IMG/VR virus record: IMGVR_UViG_3300024262_000099
Span: 1 to 38,998 of that record
From: a virus
Strand: one strand, 5' to 3'
DNA length: 38,998 nt
Each line of letters starts with the position of its first letter. The stretch's first letter is position 1. The translations under genes and the position numbers were made by a program. The notes beneath the pieces are model-generated. The model did no database searches and had not been told where the DNA came from. It was given only the letters and a program-made list of their open reading frames with translations. This document shows positions 22,053 to 27,866 of the stretch, piece by piece.

Positions 22053-22703
22053 ATGTTTCAATACAAACCAATCAATACTTCTAAGCCTAAGAAAAAGACC
22101 AATACAGTTATCGCCCTAATAGGGGCAGCTATCTTAGCCCTATGGACTATCGGGAGCTGGAACACCAAAGCATACTGGGATACGGGCAGAAACCCAGATG
22201 GGGAGAAGCACCCAAATATCGCTATCTCTAAAGTAGGCGATTTAGCTGATTTCGCTCGACTAAATTGTGACAAAGAGACTCACAGGAATATCGACAAAAT
22301 TATTTGGTACAGTAAGGAGAATGGCATTAAGCCTGAGATGGTGCTCGCAATCTCGTGGAGCGACTCAACGTGTGGGAAAAACCTCACAACAAATTGGAAC
22401 TTTGGCAATTACGGTAATAATGATAGGGGAGATAGGAGGGGGTACCCAAATGCGTTTAGTGGCTATAAAGCTATCGTTGATGGGCTTGCTAACGGAACAC
22501 ATATGACGGGCTTATATCGCTTGGGAGAATTATCACAAGGTGGTAGGAGCGTTCTAGGTACCCAATTCAGTTGTGCCGACGCTCCTACTCCGTATAAGTG
22601 TTGGGCTAGCTCAGAGTATAATTGGAATCATAACGCAAAAGCTGCTTTGCAAATTATTACTGGTGATATGCGGCTAGATGAGAGTTGGGAATTTAGACTT
22701 TAA
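22053..22703 (+). CDS. Membrane-anchored lysozyme-like protein
   Basis: 216 residues. A Lys-rich start and a TM span 'VIALIGAAILALWTIGSW' (about 19-36) anchor it with the C-terminus outside. The outer domain reads 'IDKIIWYSKENGIKPEMVLAISWSDSTCG' then 'NFGNYGNNDRGDRRGYPNAFSGYKAIVDGL', the shape of a glucosaminidase/transglycosylase (lysozyme) fold. The usual catalytic Glu is not obvious; the equivalent place reads SWSDSTCG. From memory, similar AIAWADTSLGK-type domains are frequent in Patescibacteria. It lies in the early arm, away from the lysis genes. Confidence 0.65.
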   Translation: MFQYKPINTSKPKKKTNTVIALIGAAILALWTIGSWNTKAYWDTGRNPDGEKHPNIAISKVGDLADFARLNCDKETHRNIDKIIWYSKENGIKPEMVLAISWSDSTCGKNLTTNWNFGNYGNNDRGDRRGYPNAFSGYKAIVDGLANGTHMTGLYRLGELSQGGRSVLGTQFSCADAPTPYKCWASSEYNWNHNAKAALQIITGDMRLDESWEFRL

Positions 22704-22712
22704 TTATTTAAA

Positions 22713-22958
22713 ATGCTTTGTAAAAACTGCAACAAGAAAAAGGTTCATGCTCGTTCTCTATGTTATACATGTTATCAAAGAGACGAACTTAGAAGGACAG
22801 CTATCTACTTCCAGCTAAAGGTCTGGGGGATAGAGATAATCATTCGCAGAAGATTTGGTACTTACAATGAATATATGCGTTGGTATCAAAGGAAGAATCG
22901 AAAGAGAATAAACGCTAATGCTAGGAGATTGTATCATAAGAAAAAATTTATTTCATAA
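22713..22958 (+). CDS. Small zinc-finger basic protein
   Basis: 81 residues. 'MLCKNCNKKKVHARSLCYTCY' gives two CxxC pairs at 3-6 and 17-20, a single zinc finger as in small phage DNA-binding proteins. The rest is very Arg/Lys-rich ('RKNRKRINANARRLYHKKKF'), fitting nucleic-acid binding. Function unknown. Confidence 0.65.
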   Translation: MLCKNCNKKKVHARSLCYTCYQRDELRRTAIYFQLKVWGIEIIIRRRFGTYNEYMRWYQRKNRKRINANARRLYHKKKFIS

Positions 22959-22969
22959 TTTTACTAACC

Positions 22970-23203
22970 ATGTTACAAAGACACATTTACGAAATCATCG
23001 TAGTTGACCACGCAAAAGGTACAATTATTGGTGATGAAAAGATAGTAGCTGCATCAACAGAATCAGCTATGTCTAAGATTGATTTACCTTCTATCTGCAA
23101 GAAGGCTAAAATCACAACAGACGATGCAGAGTTTATTATACTTAATCTTGGTTCTCTCCGAGCAGTACAGGAGGTACAAGAAACTAAAGTTTCTAATCTA
23201 TGA
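22970..23203 (+). CDS. Hypothetical protein
   Basis: 77 residues: 'MLQRHIYEIIVVDHAKGTII', 'STESAMSKIDLPSICKKAKIT', 'AEFIILNLGSLRAV'. A small alpha-beta protein of the kind found across phage early regions. Its stop overlaps the next ATG (ATGA). Confidence 0.65.
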   Translation: MLQRHIYEIIVVDHAKGTIIGDEKIVAASTESAMSKIDLPSICKKAKITTDDAEFIILNLGSLRAVQEVQETKVSNL

Positions 23204-23424
23204 AACAAGAATTATTAAACGAATCTAAATTAAAAGACTGTACTGGTGAATTATTTGGTGAGATGAAAGCAGATTATTTACTCTACGATAATTCTCTAAG
23301 TATAAATTACGATACTAGAACAGAAGTCTGTCTTTATATAGAAAACGAAGACGGTAAAAGCGAACCACTTGTTATGAAGCAGGAGCATCGTGAGTGGACT
23401 CCAGTTTGGACAAGAAAGTTATAG
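23200..23424 (+). CDS. Hypothetical protein
   Basis: 74 residues, acidic, predicted mostly beta ('SLSINYDTRTEVCLYIENEDG'). Coupled to the upstream gene by ATGA. The 65 bases that follow it hold only a weak stem CTCTTA/TAAGAG. Not recognised. Confidence 0.6.
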   Translation: MKQELLNESKLKDCTGELFGEMKADYLLYDNSLSINYDTRTEVCLYIENEDGKSEPLVMKQEHREWTPVWTRKL

Positions 23425-23489
23425 CCTTTCATCCTGCTCTTATTCCTAGGGGGTTTAAGAGTAGGTGTAAGAATATAATTAACAATACT

Positions 23490-23708
23490 ATGTTTTTTTC
23501 AAAACCTACACCACAGGACAAACCAAACAAGAAATTAAAATATGAATTATATGATTGGGTGATGACCAAGATTGGTATAAAGGCTCTTATCACAGGGGCT
23601 AGAGAGAGGGCAGACGATAATTTTGATTACCAGCTAATCTATATAAATAAGGTTGGTGATATGAAAGAGTTTAAATCAGATGAGGATTTCATTGAAAAGA
23701 AATTATGA
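23490..23708 (+). CDS. Hypothetical protein
   Basis: 72 residues starting MFFSKPTPQDKPNKKLKYEL at 23490, after the AACAATACTATG leader; the frame is open from 23394 but that part overlaps the previous gene. It ends 'NFDYQLIYINKVGDMKEFKSDEDFIEKKL'. Its stop overlaps the next start. Confidence 0.6.
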   Translation: MFFSKPTPQDKPNKKLKYELYDWVMTKIGIKALITGARERADDNFDYQLIYINKVGDMKEFKSDEDFIEKKL

Positions 23709-23866
23709 TAAACAAAAAAATACTAAAACTAAATCAACTCAAAAGAGAGACTCTTGCTATCCCCAAGTTTATAAAAGAGGAGATGGAGGCAAGGCTAAAG
23801 AGAGAGATAGAAGCAGAGATATCACTAGAGCATTTTAATCAAAATACACCTTTAATTCTTAAATAA
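23705..23866 (+). CDS. 53-residue helical protein
   Basis: MINKKILKLNQLKRETLAIP then 'KFIKEEMEARLKREIEAEISLEHFNQ': a single long charged helix, possibly a coiled coil. The ATG overlaps the previous stop (ATGA). Not recognised. Confidence 0.55.
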   Translation: MINKKILKLNQLKRETLAIPKFIKEEMEARLKREIEAEISLEHFNQNTPLILK

Positions 23867-23872
23867 TTTATT

Positions 23873-24430
23873 ATGGCTAATACTAACACTGGTGACTGCT
23901 CCACTGGTGACTACTCCACTGGTGACTACTCCACTGGTGACTGCTCCACTGGTTACTACTCCACTGGTTACTGCTCCACTGGTAACCGCTCCACTGGTAA
24001 CCGCTCCACTGGTAACTGCTCCATAAGTAAATTTTCATCAGGGCATTTTTCAACAATAGATTATAGTGGTTATGGATGGTTCAATAAGCCTTGTAATAAA
24101 ATGTGGGATGAAGTAGATACACCTAATTTTACTGATTTTGAAATAGCCTACTGGATTTCAGTAGAAAATATGACAAAAGAAGAAAAGAAGGAAAATCCTA
24201 CTTACAAAACAACTGGAGGATTCTTAAAATCAGTAGACTATAAAACAGCATGGAAATTATTCTGGAGAAAAACATCAGAAGAAAACAAGAAGAAGTTTCT
24301 AAATCTTCCTAACTTTGATTGGGATATATTCACAGAGATTACAGGAGTGGAGAGAGAGGAACAAGCACAAGAGATGACAATGGAGGAAGTATGCAAAGAA
24401 CTAGGTCGTACTATTAAGATTAAAAAATAA
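23873..24430 (+). CDS. Pentapeptide-repeat phage protein
   Basis: 185 residues. Residues 5-50 are nine tandem STG-x-x units (GDCST, GDYST, GNRST and so on), giving a right-handed beta-helix-like stalk. The C-terminal domain 'FNKPCNKMWDEVDTP', 'MTKEEKKENPTYKTTGGFLKSVDYKTAWKLFW' and 'LPNFDWDIFTEITGVE' matches a layout I recall from many phage proteins of unknown role. Pentapeptide stalks can mimic DNA, so a role against host DNA-binding enzymes is possible but unproven. Confidence 0.7.
   Translation: MANTNTGDCSTGDYSTGDYSTGDCSTGYYSTGYCSTGNRSTGNRSTGNCSISKFSSGHFSTIDYSGYGWFNKPCNKMWDEVDTPNFTDFEIAYWISVENMTKEEKKENPTYKTTGGFLKSVDYKTAWKLFWRKTSEENKKKFLNLPNFDWDIFTEITGVEREEQAQEMTMEEVCKELGRTIKIKK
23888..24022 (+). 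repeat. Nine tandem 15-bp repeats inside the pentapeptide gene
   Basis: Nine in-phase copies of ACTGGTGACTGCTCC, with changes concentrated at the GAC/TAC/AAC and TGC/TAC/CGC codons. The unit number can change by slippage without breaking the frame, so repeat length is likely to vary among relatives. Confidence 0.9.
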
Positions 24431-24451
24431 CCCTTAAAGACTAATACTATG
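24429..24451 (+). repeat. Duplicated 23-bp gene-start leader, copy 1
   Basis: The same 23 bases, beginning AACCCTTAAAGAC and ending in the start ATG, precede three early genes: here, at 24884-24906 and at 25161-25183. The first two share 28 bases. No SD lies in it. It is either a conserved translation-start element or a scar of gene duplication. Confidence 0.85.
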
Positions 24452-24676
24452 GAAAATGAAATAAAAAGCGAAGTATCTTTAGCAATATGTTTAGCAATGA
24501 TAGAGCTATTAAAGACAAACACTATCCCCAAAGAAACAAGCCCTGCTAGTGGATTGATTCAGTCACAACTAAACATTGCATTTACAGGTTGTTTAAAGAG
24601 ATTTGGAAATAATCTGAATCAAGACGGATTAAATGAGATTGGAAGCGAGATAACAAAACTTTTAGATAACCAATAA
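24449..24676 (+). CDS. Hypothetical protein
   Basis: 75 residues, helical: 'MENEIKSEVSLAICLAMIEL', 'SGLIQSQLNIAFTGCLKRFGNNLNQDGLNEIGSEITKLL'. It begins at the first copy of the duplicated leader. Not recognised. Confidence 0.6.
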   Translation: MENEIKSEVSLAICLAMIELLKTNTIPKETSPASGLIQSQLNIAFTGCLKRFGNNLNQDGLNEIGSEITKLLDNQ

Positions 24677-24683
24677 TAATACT

Positions 24684-24899
24684 ATGAAGTGCAAACATTG
24701 TAATGAAAACATAGAACTGCGGAATCCAAGTGGCTACTGTGACCACCTGTATTATCCTGAGAATTGCGGTGTATGTAACAACGACCCAAGCCCACATGAT
24801 ATACTAGGAGAAGTCAGGAGAATCCTCGAAGTGCCTGAATTTGCCTCCATTATCGAATTTGTGAAGGAACTTAAAGAAACAATAACCCTTAAAGACTAA
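24684..24899 (+). CDS. Small zinc-binding protein
   Basis: 71 residues. CKHC at 3-6 and the later C-x2-C 'CGVCN' with nearby CDH give four or more metal ligands at the N-terminus. A helical tail 'VRRILEVPEFASIIEFVKELKETI' follows. Its last codons (LKD-stop) lie inside the second copy of the duplicated leader. Confidence 0.6.
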   Translation: MKCKHCNENIELRNPSGYCDHLYYPENCGVCNNDPSPHDILGEVRRILEVPEFASIIEFVKELKETITLKD

Positions 24900-24906
24900 T
24901 ACTATG
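24884..24906 (+). repeat. Duplicated 23-bp gene-start leader, copy 2
   Basis: Identical to 24429-24451. Here it also encodes the last residues of the upstream gene, so the sequence works both as coding DNA and as leader. Confidence 0.85.
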
Positions 24907-25053
24907 GAGAAATGTAATTGCCTATGCCACACAGATAGCGAGACTCATGGTGCAGCTTATGACAAAAATGCTTGTTATATCTATGGCTGTAAGTGTGGGG
25001 CAAATAAGCCTATGACACAGCCTGTTAGAACGGAACAACAACAAACTAATTAA
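24904..25053 (+). CDS. 49-residue cysteine-rich protein
   Basis: MEKCNCLCHTDSETHGAAYD then 'KNACYIYGCKCGANKP': CNCLCH and CKC clusters plus His form a likely zinc site. The start ATG ends the second leader repeat. Function unknown. Confidence 0.55.
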   Translation: MEKCNCLCHTDSETHGAAYDKNACYIYGCKCGANKPMTQPVRTEQQQTN

Positions 25054-25064
25054 CAACTACTACT

Positions 25065-25157
25065 ATGGAATATACACTAACAGATTTATTTGCCAGTATG
25101 GGATTCGGCTTCGTTATAATGTTGATTTACTGTGGAATTAAGTACTTAATTGATTAA
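25065..25157 (+). CDS. 30-residue membrane peptide
   Basis: MEYTLTDLFASMGFGFVIML then 'IYCGIKYLID': one TM span over residues 10-27, preceded by the usual TACTACTATGG leader. Peptides like this are common in phage early arms; the target is unknown. Confidence 0.5.
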   Translation: MEYTLTDLFASMGFGFVIMLIYCGIKYLID

Positions 25158-25160
25158 CTT

Positions 25161-25183
25161 AACCCTTAAAGACTAATACTATG
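25161..25183 (+). repeat. Duplicated 23-bp gene-start leader, copy 3
   Basis: Identical to copies 1 and 2 over 23 bases and placed at the start of the 84-residue gene. The flanking sequences differ, so the identity is local to the leader. Confidence 0.85.
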
Positions 25184-25435
25184 AAGAATAAATTATATTT
25201 TTATTTAAAACACAATGTCTTTAAAATCCAAGAAGGGACTGTTCTGCCAACATATTTTCTAATAATAAGATTCATACTATTCCCTACTGATGTTTGGACT
25301 TGGTATCTAGCAAACAAGGCGAGAATAAGACAAGACATTTATATGGATGGTTATGTAATAGATGATGTTTTTATATCAAGATTTGAGATAATGGAAAGAA
25401 AAAATAATCCTGATGCTACTTTTACACTTAAATAA
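25181..25435 (+). CDS. Hypothetical membrane-associated protein
   Basis: 84 residues with a hydrophobic stretch 'LPTYFLIIRFILFPTDVWTW' (about 23-42) followed by a polar tail. It could be a re-entrant or monotopic membrane protein. It starts at the third leader repeat. Confidence 0.6.
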   Translation: MKNKLYFYLKHNVFKIQEGTVLPTYFLIIRFILFPTDVWTWYLANKARIRQDIYMDGYVIDDVFISRFEIMERKNNPDATFTLK

Positions 25436-25442
25436 TAATACT

Positions 25443-25733
25443 ATGAAAACTATAATCAAAATCTTTCTAGCTTTAATGCTAGTCCTATCTCTCGGTTACT
25501 ATGCTAATGCTGACAGCTACACCCAGTGTAAGATAGACAGGGTAATAGCTCAAAGACAGGCAAGGGATATAGCCGAGCAACTGGATTACACTGTTATGTT
25601 CTTGAATGATTCAATAAGCTTGGTAGTGAACCTGTTTAATGTCGAGGACAACATCCAATTCCTCTATCTCCTTGACGAATGGAACGCTCTACGGGATGAG
25701 ATACAAGCTTATTTTATTTATACTAGCCGATAA
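25443..25733 (+). CDS. Small secreted protein
   Basis: 96 residues from the ATG at 25443 (leader AATAATACTATG; the 30 bases of open frame upstream overlap the previous gene). The signal peptide 'MKTIIKIFLALMLVLSLGYY' cleaves after ANA-DSY. The mature part is helical ('KIDRVIAQRQARDIAEQLDY', 'NIQFLYLLDEWNALRDEI'). It acts outside the membrane; an immunity or exclusion role is possible. Confidence 0.65.
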   Translation: MKTIIKIFLALMLVLSLGYYANADSYTQCKIDRVIAQRQARDIAEQLDYTVMFLNDSISLVVNLFNVEDNIQFLYLLDEWNALRDEIQAYFIYTSR

Positions 25734-25754
25734 CCTAAACCCCCTAAAGCTGGG

Positions 25755-25952
25755 ATGATTATGAAATTTATTATAAATGCAAAAAATCACTGGTGGGAAA
25801 AGCCAGTTCAAATAGTAGTACTTTGTATTAACGAAAAAATGGCTATTAAGATGGCTAAAGAGAAAGTTCCTAGAAAATACTATAAGACAGTTTTGGCTGT
25901 TGACACAATAGTCTGGGAGAAAGAGATTGAATGTTGTTGTAACAATGAATAA
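25755..25952 (+). CDS. Hypothetical protein
   Basis: 65 residues, basic: 'MIMKFIINAKNHWWEKPVQI', 'INEKMAIKMAKEKVPRKYYKTVLAVDTIVW', ending in a Cys-rich 'ECCCNNE'. An alternative start is two codons in. Not recognised. Confidence 0.6.
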   Translation: MIMKFIINAKNHWWEKPVQIVVLCINEKMAIKMAKEKVPRKYYKTVLAVDTIVWEKEIECCCNNE

Positions 25953-25979
25953 CCCCTATCAAGACCCGTCAGGTCTAAA

Positions 25980-26255
25980 ATGGCAGAAAATATTATGACA
26001 CAAGAATCAGACATACAAGAAGCCATAATGGCTATTGATGAGATGGAGTTAGCACCACCTCCCACTCCTGAACAGACAGCTACAATGGCACATGAAATGA
26101 CAATGGTGATATATCGCCTAGCCTTTGAGCGTGTTATAGACCCTCTCATTCTCAACAGGGCAAAAATCTCCCCAGGGGAAGTGGGGAATATACTTGCTAA
26201 AGAATTGACTAATCTTTTAAATTCTGAAAGAGATAAACTAACTAAAACTATATGA
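25980..26255 (+). CDS. Hypothetical helical protein
   Basis: 91 residues: 'MAENIMTQESDIQEAIMAID', 'PPPTPEQTATMAHEMTMVIYRLAFERVIDPLILNRAKISPGEV'. It is helical with a Pro hinge. The stop overlaps the next start (ATGA). No family recognised. Confidence 0.6.
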   Translation: MAENIMTQESDIQEAIMAIDEMELAPPPTPEQTATMAHEMTMVIYRLAFERVIDPLILNRAKISPGEVGNILAKELTNLLNSERDKLTKTI

Positions 26256-26446
26256 ACAGAGTAGAGAAAATACTAAAGGCTTACGATGAGATGATAGCCA
26301 ATCGTCCTAAAAACGTTATCAATAAGGATTTTGATGTTTATCTTGATTCTAAAGCCTTCCTAAAGAAACACCTAGAGGAGATGTATGAACAGGGTATAGA
26401 GGATGAAGAAGATAGAATCAGTACAATCCAAATTAAGGATAGATAA
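26252..26446 (+). CDS. Hypothetical acidic protein
   Basis: 64 residues, helical ('MNRVEKILKAYDEMIANRPK', 'DSKAFLKKHLEEMYEQGIEDEEDRI'). It is coupled to the gene before it. Not recognised. Confidence 0.6.
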   Translation: MNRVEKILKAYDEMIANRPKNVINKDFDVYLDSKAFLKKHLEEMYEQGIEDEEDRISTIQIKDR

Positions 26447-26455
26447 CACAAACCT

Positions 26456-26608
26456 ATGAAATACATCGACTATCTAAAGAAGAACAAGGAGATACTAGAG
26501 GACAGTGACTTCTCAATAGAGAACGGAGAGGTGAAGGATGCTCACATCAGCGTCAGAGATAAGCAGAGTTTAAGAAGCAAAAACAAATGGAAGAACTTTA
26601 CTATCTAA
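26456..26608 (+). CDS. 50-residue hypothetical protein
   Basis: MKYIDYLKKNKEILEDSDFS then 'IENGEVKDAHISVRDKQSLRSKNKWKNFTI'. It fills the gap between neighbours with a short A-rich leader (AACCTATGA). Small and charged; not recognised. Confidence 0.5.
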   Translation: MKYIDYLKKNKEILEDSDFSIENGEVKDAHISVRDKQSLRSKNKWKNFTI

Positions 26609-26617
26609 AAAGCCAGT

Positions 26618-26643
26618 ATTTACTAACCACTCAAAGACATGAA
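26618..26643 (+). repeat. Second duplicated leader family, copy 1
   Basis: A 26-base block beginning ATTTACTAACCACTCAAAG and covering the ATG of the gene at 26639 is repeated exactly at 26848-26873. A shortened form (TTAACCACTCAAAAGTATGA) precedes the gene at 27064. Confidence 0.85.
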
Positions 26644-26872
26644 ATACTATATTAACGGAGTAGAAACAACCGAGAGTAAGCTAATGGATTTATTTAATAA
26701 ATCTGAACAACATGGTAGGGATTTCTATAGGGTTGGTGATGAATGGTTTTCGCTTATTGTTATAGATGATAGAATATTTGATGGCACTATCAGCAATGTG
26801 AAGTCATGGAATGGTAAACGACTTACAAAAGAAGAAATTGAAAAAGAATTTACTAACCACTCAAAGACATGA
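26639..26872 (+). CDS. Hypothetical protein
   Basis: 77 residues: 'MKYYINGVETTESKLMDLFN', 'DFYRVGDEWFSLIVIDDRIFDG', 'RLTKEEIEKEFTNHSKT'. It is alpha-beta. Its C-terminal FTNHSKT is encoded by the second copy of the leader repeat, so this end may have been created by the duplication. The stop overlaps the next start. Confidence 0.6.
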   Translation: MKYYINGVETTESKLMDLFNKSEQHGRDFYRVGDEWFSLIVIDDRIFDGTISNVKSWNGKRLTKEEIEKEFTNHSKT

Positions 26873-26873
26873 A
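26848..26873 (+). repeat. Second duplicated leader family, copy 2
   Basis: Exact copy of 26618-26643. Here it encodes the last residues of the upstream gene and carries the ATG at 26869. Confidence 0.85.
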
Positions 26874-27051
26874 GAAGTTTAAGACTAGACCACAAATAAG
26901 GTTTACTAATATATGGAAAGACAAGAATACATTTAATTGCTTGTTTGAATTTTCATTTTGGTTTCATAAAAATGATGCAGGATATTGGAGTTACGACTTC
27001 AACTTATGTTTATTTGGATTCCAAATATGTATTAACCGTAAATTCTATTAA
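26869..27051 (+). CDS. Hypothetical aromatic-rich protein
   Basis: 60 residues, unusually rich in Phe/Trp/Tyr ('NCLFEFSFWFHKNDAGYWSY', 'DFNLCLFGFQICINRKFY'). It is predicted beta rather than membrane. Coupled to the upstream gene by ATGA. Not recognised. Confidence 0.55.
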   Translation: MKKFKTRPQIRFTNIWKDKNTFNCLFEFSFWFHKNDAGYWSYDFNLCLFGFQICINRKFY

Positions 27052-27063
27052 CCACTCAAAAGT

Positions 27064-27381
27064 ATGAAACAACATATTACAACAGAACAGTGGGATGAGC
27101 TAGAACAGGAACAAAAAGTTCAACTTTATCTGGCAACACCAATTAGAAGTGTTGGTGTAAACAAGGAGAAAAACATTATTGAAGGAGAAATAGCAACTCC
27201 AAACATAGGTCAAATGATTGAGTTTTTGGATTGTGATGAAATGGCTTTATTTGAAGATGGTTGGGTATTAGAATATCTAAGAAAAGATAAACATACTGGC
27301 TCTCATCATAATACACAAATCCTCTGCGATGCACTCTGGGAAGCTGTAAAAACTAAACTCCAAAAAGCTACCAAGACCTAA
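27064..27381 (+). CDS. Conserved-type phage hypothetical protein, last early gene
   Basis: 105 residues: 'MKQHITTEQWDELEQEQKVQ', 'TPNIGQMIEFLDCDEMALFEDG', 'NTQILCDALWEAVKTKL'. From memory this layout (IGQMIEFL ... CDALWEAVK) recurs in small proteins of many Bacillota phages, function unknown. It ends the rightward arm. A stem GCTACC/GGTAGC (27367-27396) covers its stop, but without a U-run. Confidence 0.65.
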   Translation: MKQHITTEQWDELEQEQKVQLYLATPIRSVGVNKEKNIIEGEIATPNIGQMIEFLDCDEMALFEDGWVLEYLRKDKHTGSHHNTQILCDALWEAVKTKLQKATKT

Positions 27382-27475
27382 TCGGTTGATGGTAGCCATT
27401 TTCTCGTACCTCATTGATTCATTCTTACTGAGATGGTATGAACAAATGTCGTTGTAATTTTGCTCCCAGTGTATA

Positions 27476-27571
27476 ATGAAGTTTGCAGATGATGAAATCG
27501 TAGCTGTTCTTGTGATTATATTCCTTGTGGAATACTTCTTATTTTTTCTTTGTGGAATAGTAGGCTGTTAG
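27476..27571 (+). CDS. Possible 31-residue membrane peptide at the convergent junction
   Basis: MKFADDEIVAVLVIIFLVEY then 'FLFFLCGIVGC': a polar start and one long TM span. It is read toward, and overlaps by 33 bases, the end of the leftward two-TM gene. The upstream CAGTGTATAATG looks like a -10 box merged with the ATG. The reading frame is short, so this is tentative. Confidence 0.35.
   Translation: MKFADDEIVAVLVIIFLVEYFLFFLCGIVGC
27519..27552 (+). terminator. Weak terminator of rightward arm
   Basis: TATTCC-TTGT-GGAATA (27519-27534) followed by the pyrimidine run CTTCTTATTTTTTCTTT. The stem is short and A/T-rich, but it is in the right place between converging operons. On the other strand no U-run follows. 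Confidence 0.4.
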
Positions 27572-27754
27572 CTCTACTAGCCCCTTAACTACCAAGCGGA
27601 AACCTGCGAATGCAGCTCCAAGTAGAACTGATGGCCATGCTACATCACTCCAAGTAGTTGCTTGTTCAAGGACAGGGTAGAAGGCGATAAGGAACCCAGC
27701 CACAAATGACATGAGGGTAGAGATTCCGTAACGAATTAAAGTCTGTTTATCCAT
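27539..27754 (-). CDS. Two-TM protein, probable holin
   Basis: 71 residues: 'MDKQTLIRYGISTLMSFVAG' opens a first TM (about 9-27), and 'WPSVLLGAAFAGFRLVVKGLVEL' a second (about 40-62), with a basic end 'YYSTKKK'. It is the last gene of the late operon, just after the endolysin, and has the charged C-terminus typical of small holins. Holins open the membrane to let the endolysin reach the wall. The 39-residue nested frame overlaps its start. Confidence 0.6.
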   Translation of the reverse strand: MDKQTLIRYGISTLMSFVAGFLIAFYPVLEQATTWSDVAWPSVLLGAAFAGFRLVVKGLVELTAYYSTKKK

Positions 27755-27866
27755 TTGAAATGGTGGTTAGAAAGTAGATAGCTGTTGCTATTGTTGATAA
27801 AATTAAAAGCCTGAGATGCCAGTAGGGGTCTTCTATTTGTTGAATGTTCGATATAACATTGTCCAC
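27747..27866 (-). CDS. Nested 39-residue single-TM lysis-type peptide (GTG start)
   Basis: GTG-started frame VDNVISNIQQIEDPYWHLRL then 'LILSTIATAIYFLTTISNG'. It begins inside the last 34 bases of the endolysin gene and ends inside the first codons of the two-TM gene. A GGAGG lies a few bases before the GTG, one of very few SD-like sites in the genome, although it also encodes endolysin residues. The TM span covers about residues 18-36. It may be an antiholin or accessory lysis peptide. Confidence 0.5.
   Translation of the reverse strand: MDNVISNIQQIEDPYWHLRLLILSTIATAIYFLTTISNG

Noticed and set aside
20728-23424. Use of TGA as a sense codon (as in some CPR lineages)
   Set aside because: Many genes end in TGA within ATGA overlaps with the next start, and reading through them gives no sensible extension.
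23888-24022. CRISPR-like array
   Set aside because: The repeats are 15 bp, directly adjacent, in frame and encode a pentapeptide stalk; there are no spacers.
18756-27381. Lysogeny module (integrase, excisionase, attachment site)
   Set aside because: No recombinase motif was seen; the HTH proteins and ParB-like gene alone do not establish a temperate lifestyle.
27452-27477. A promoter with TATAAT at 27472 before the 31-residue frame
   Set aside because: TTGTAA lies only 14 bases upstream, too close, and the -10 box overlaps the ATG so transcription would start inside the frame.
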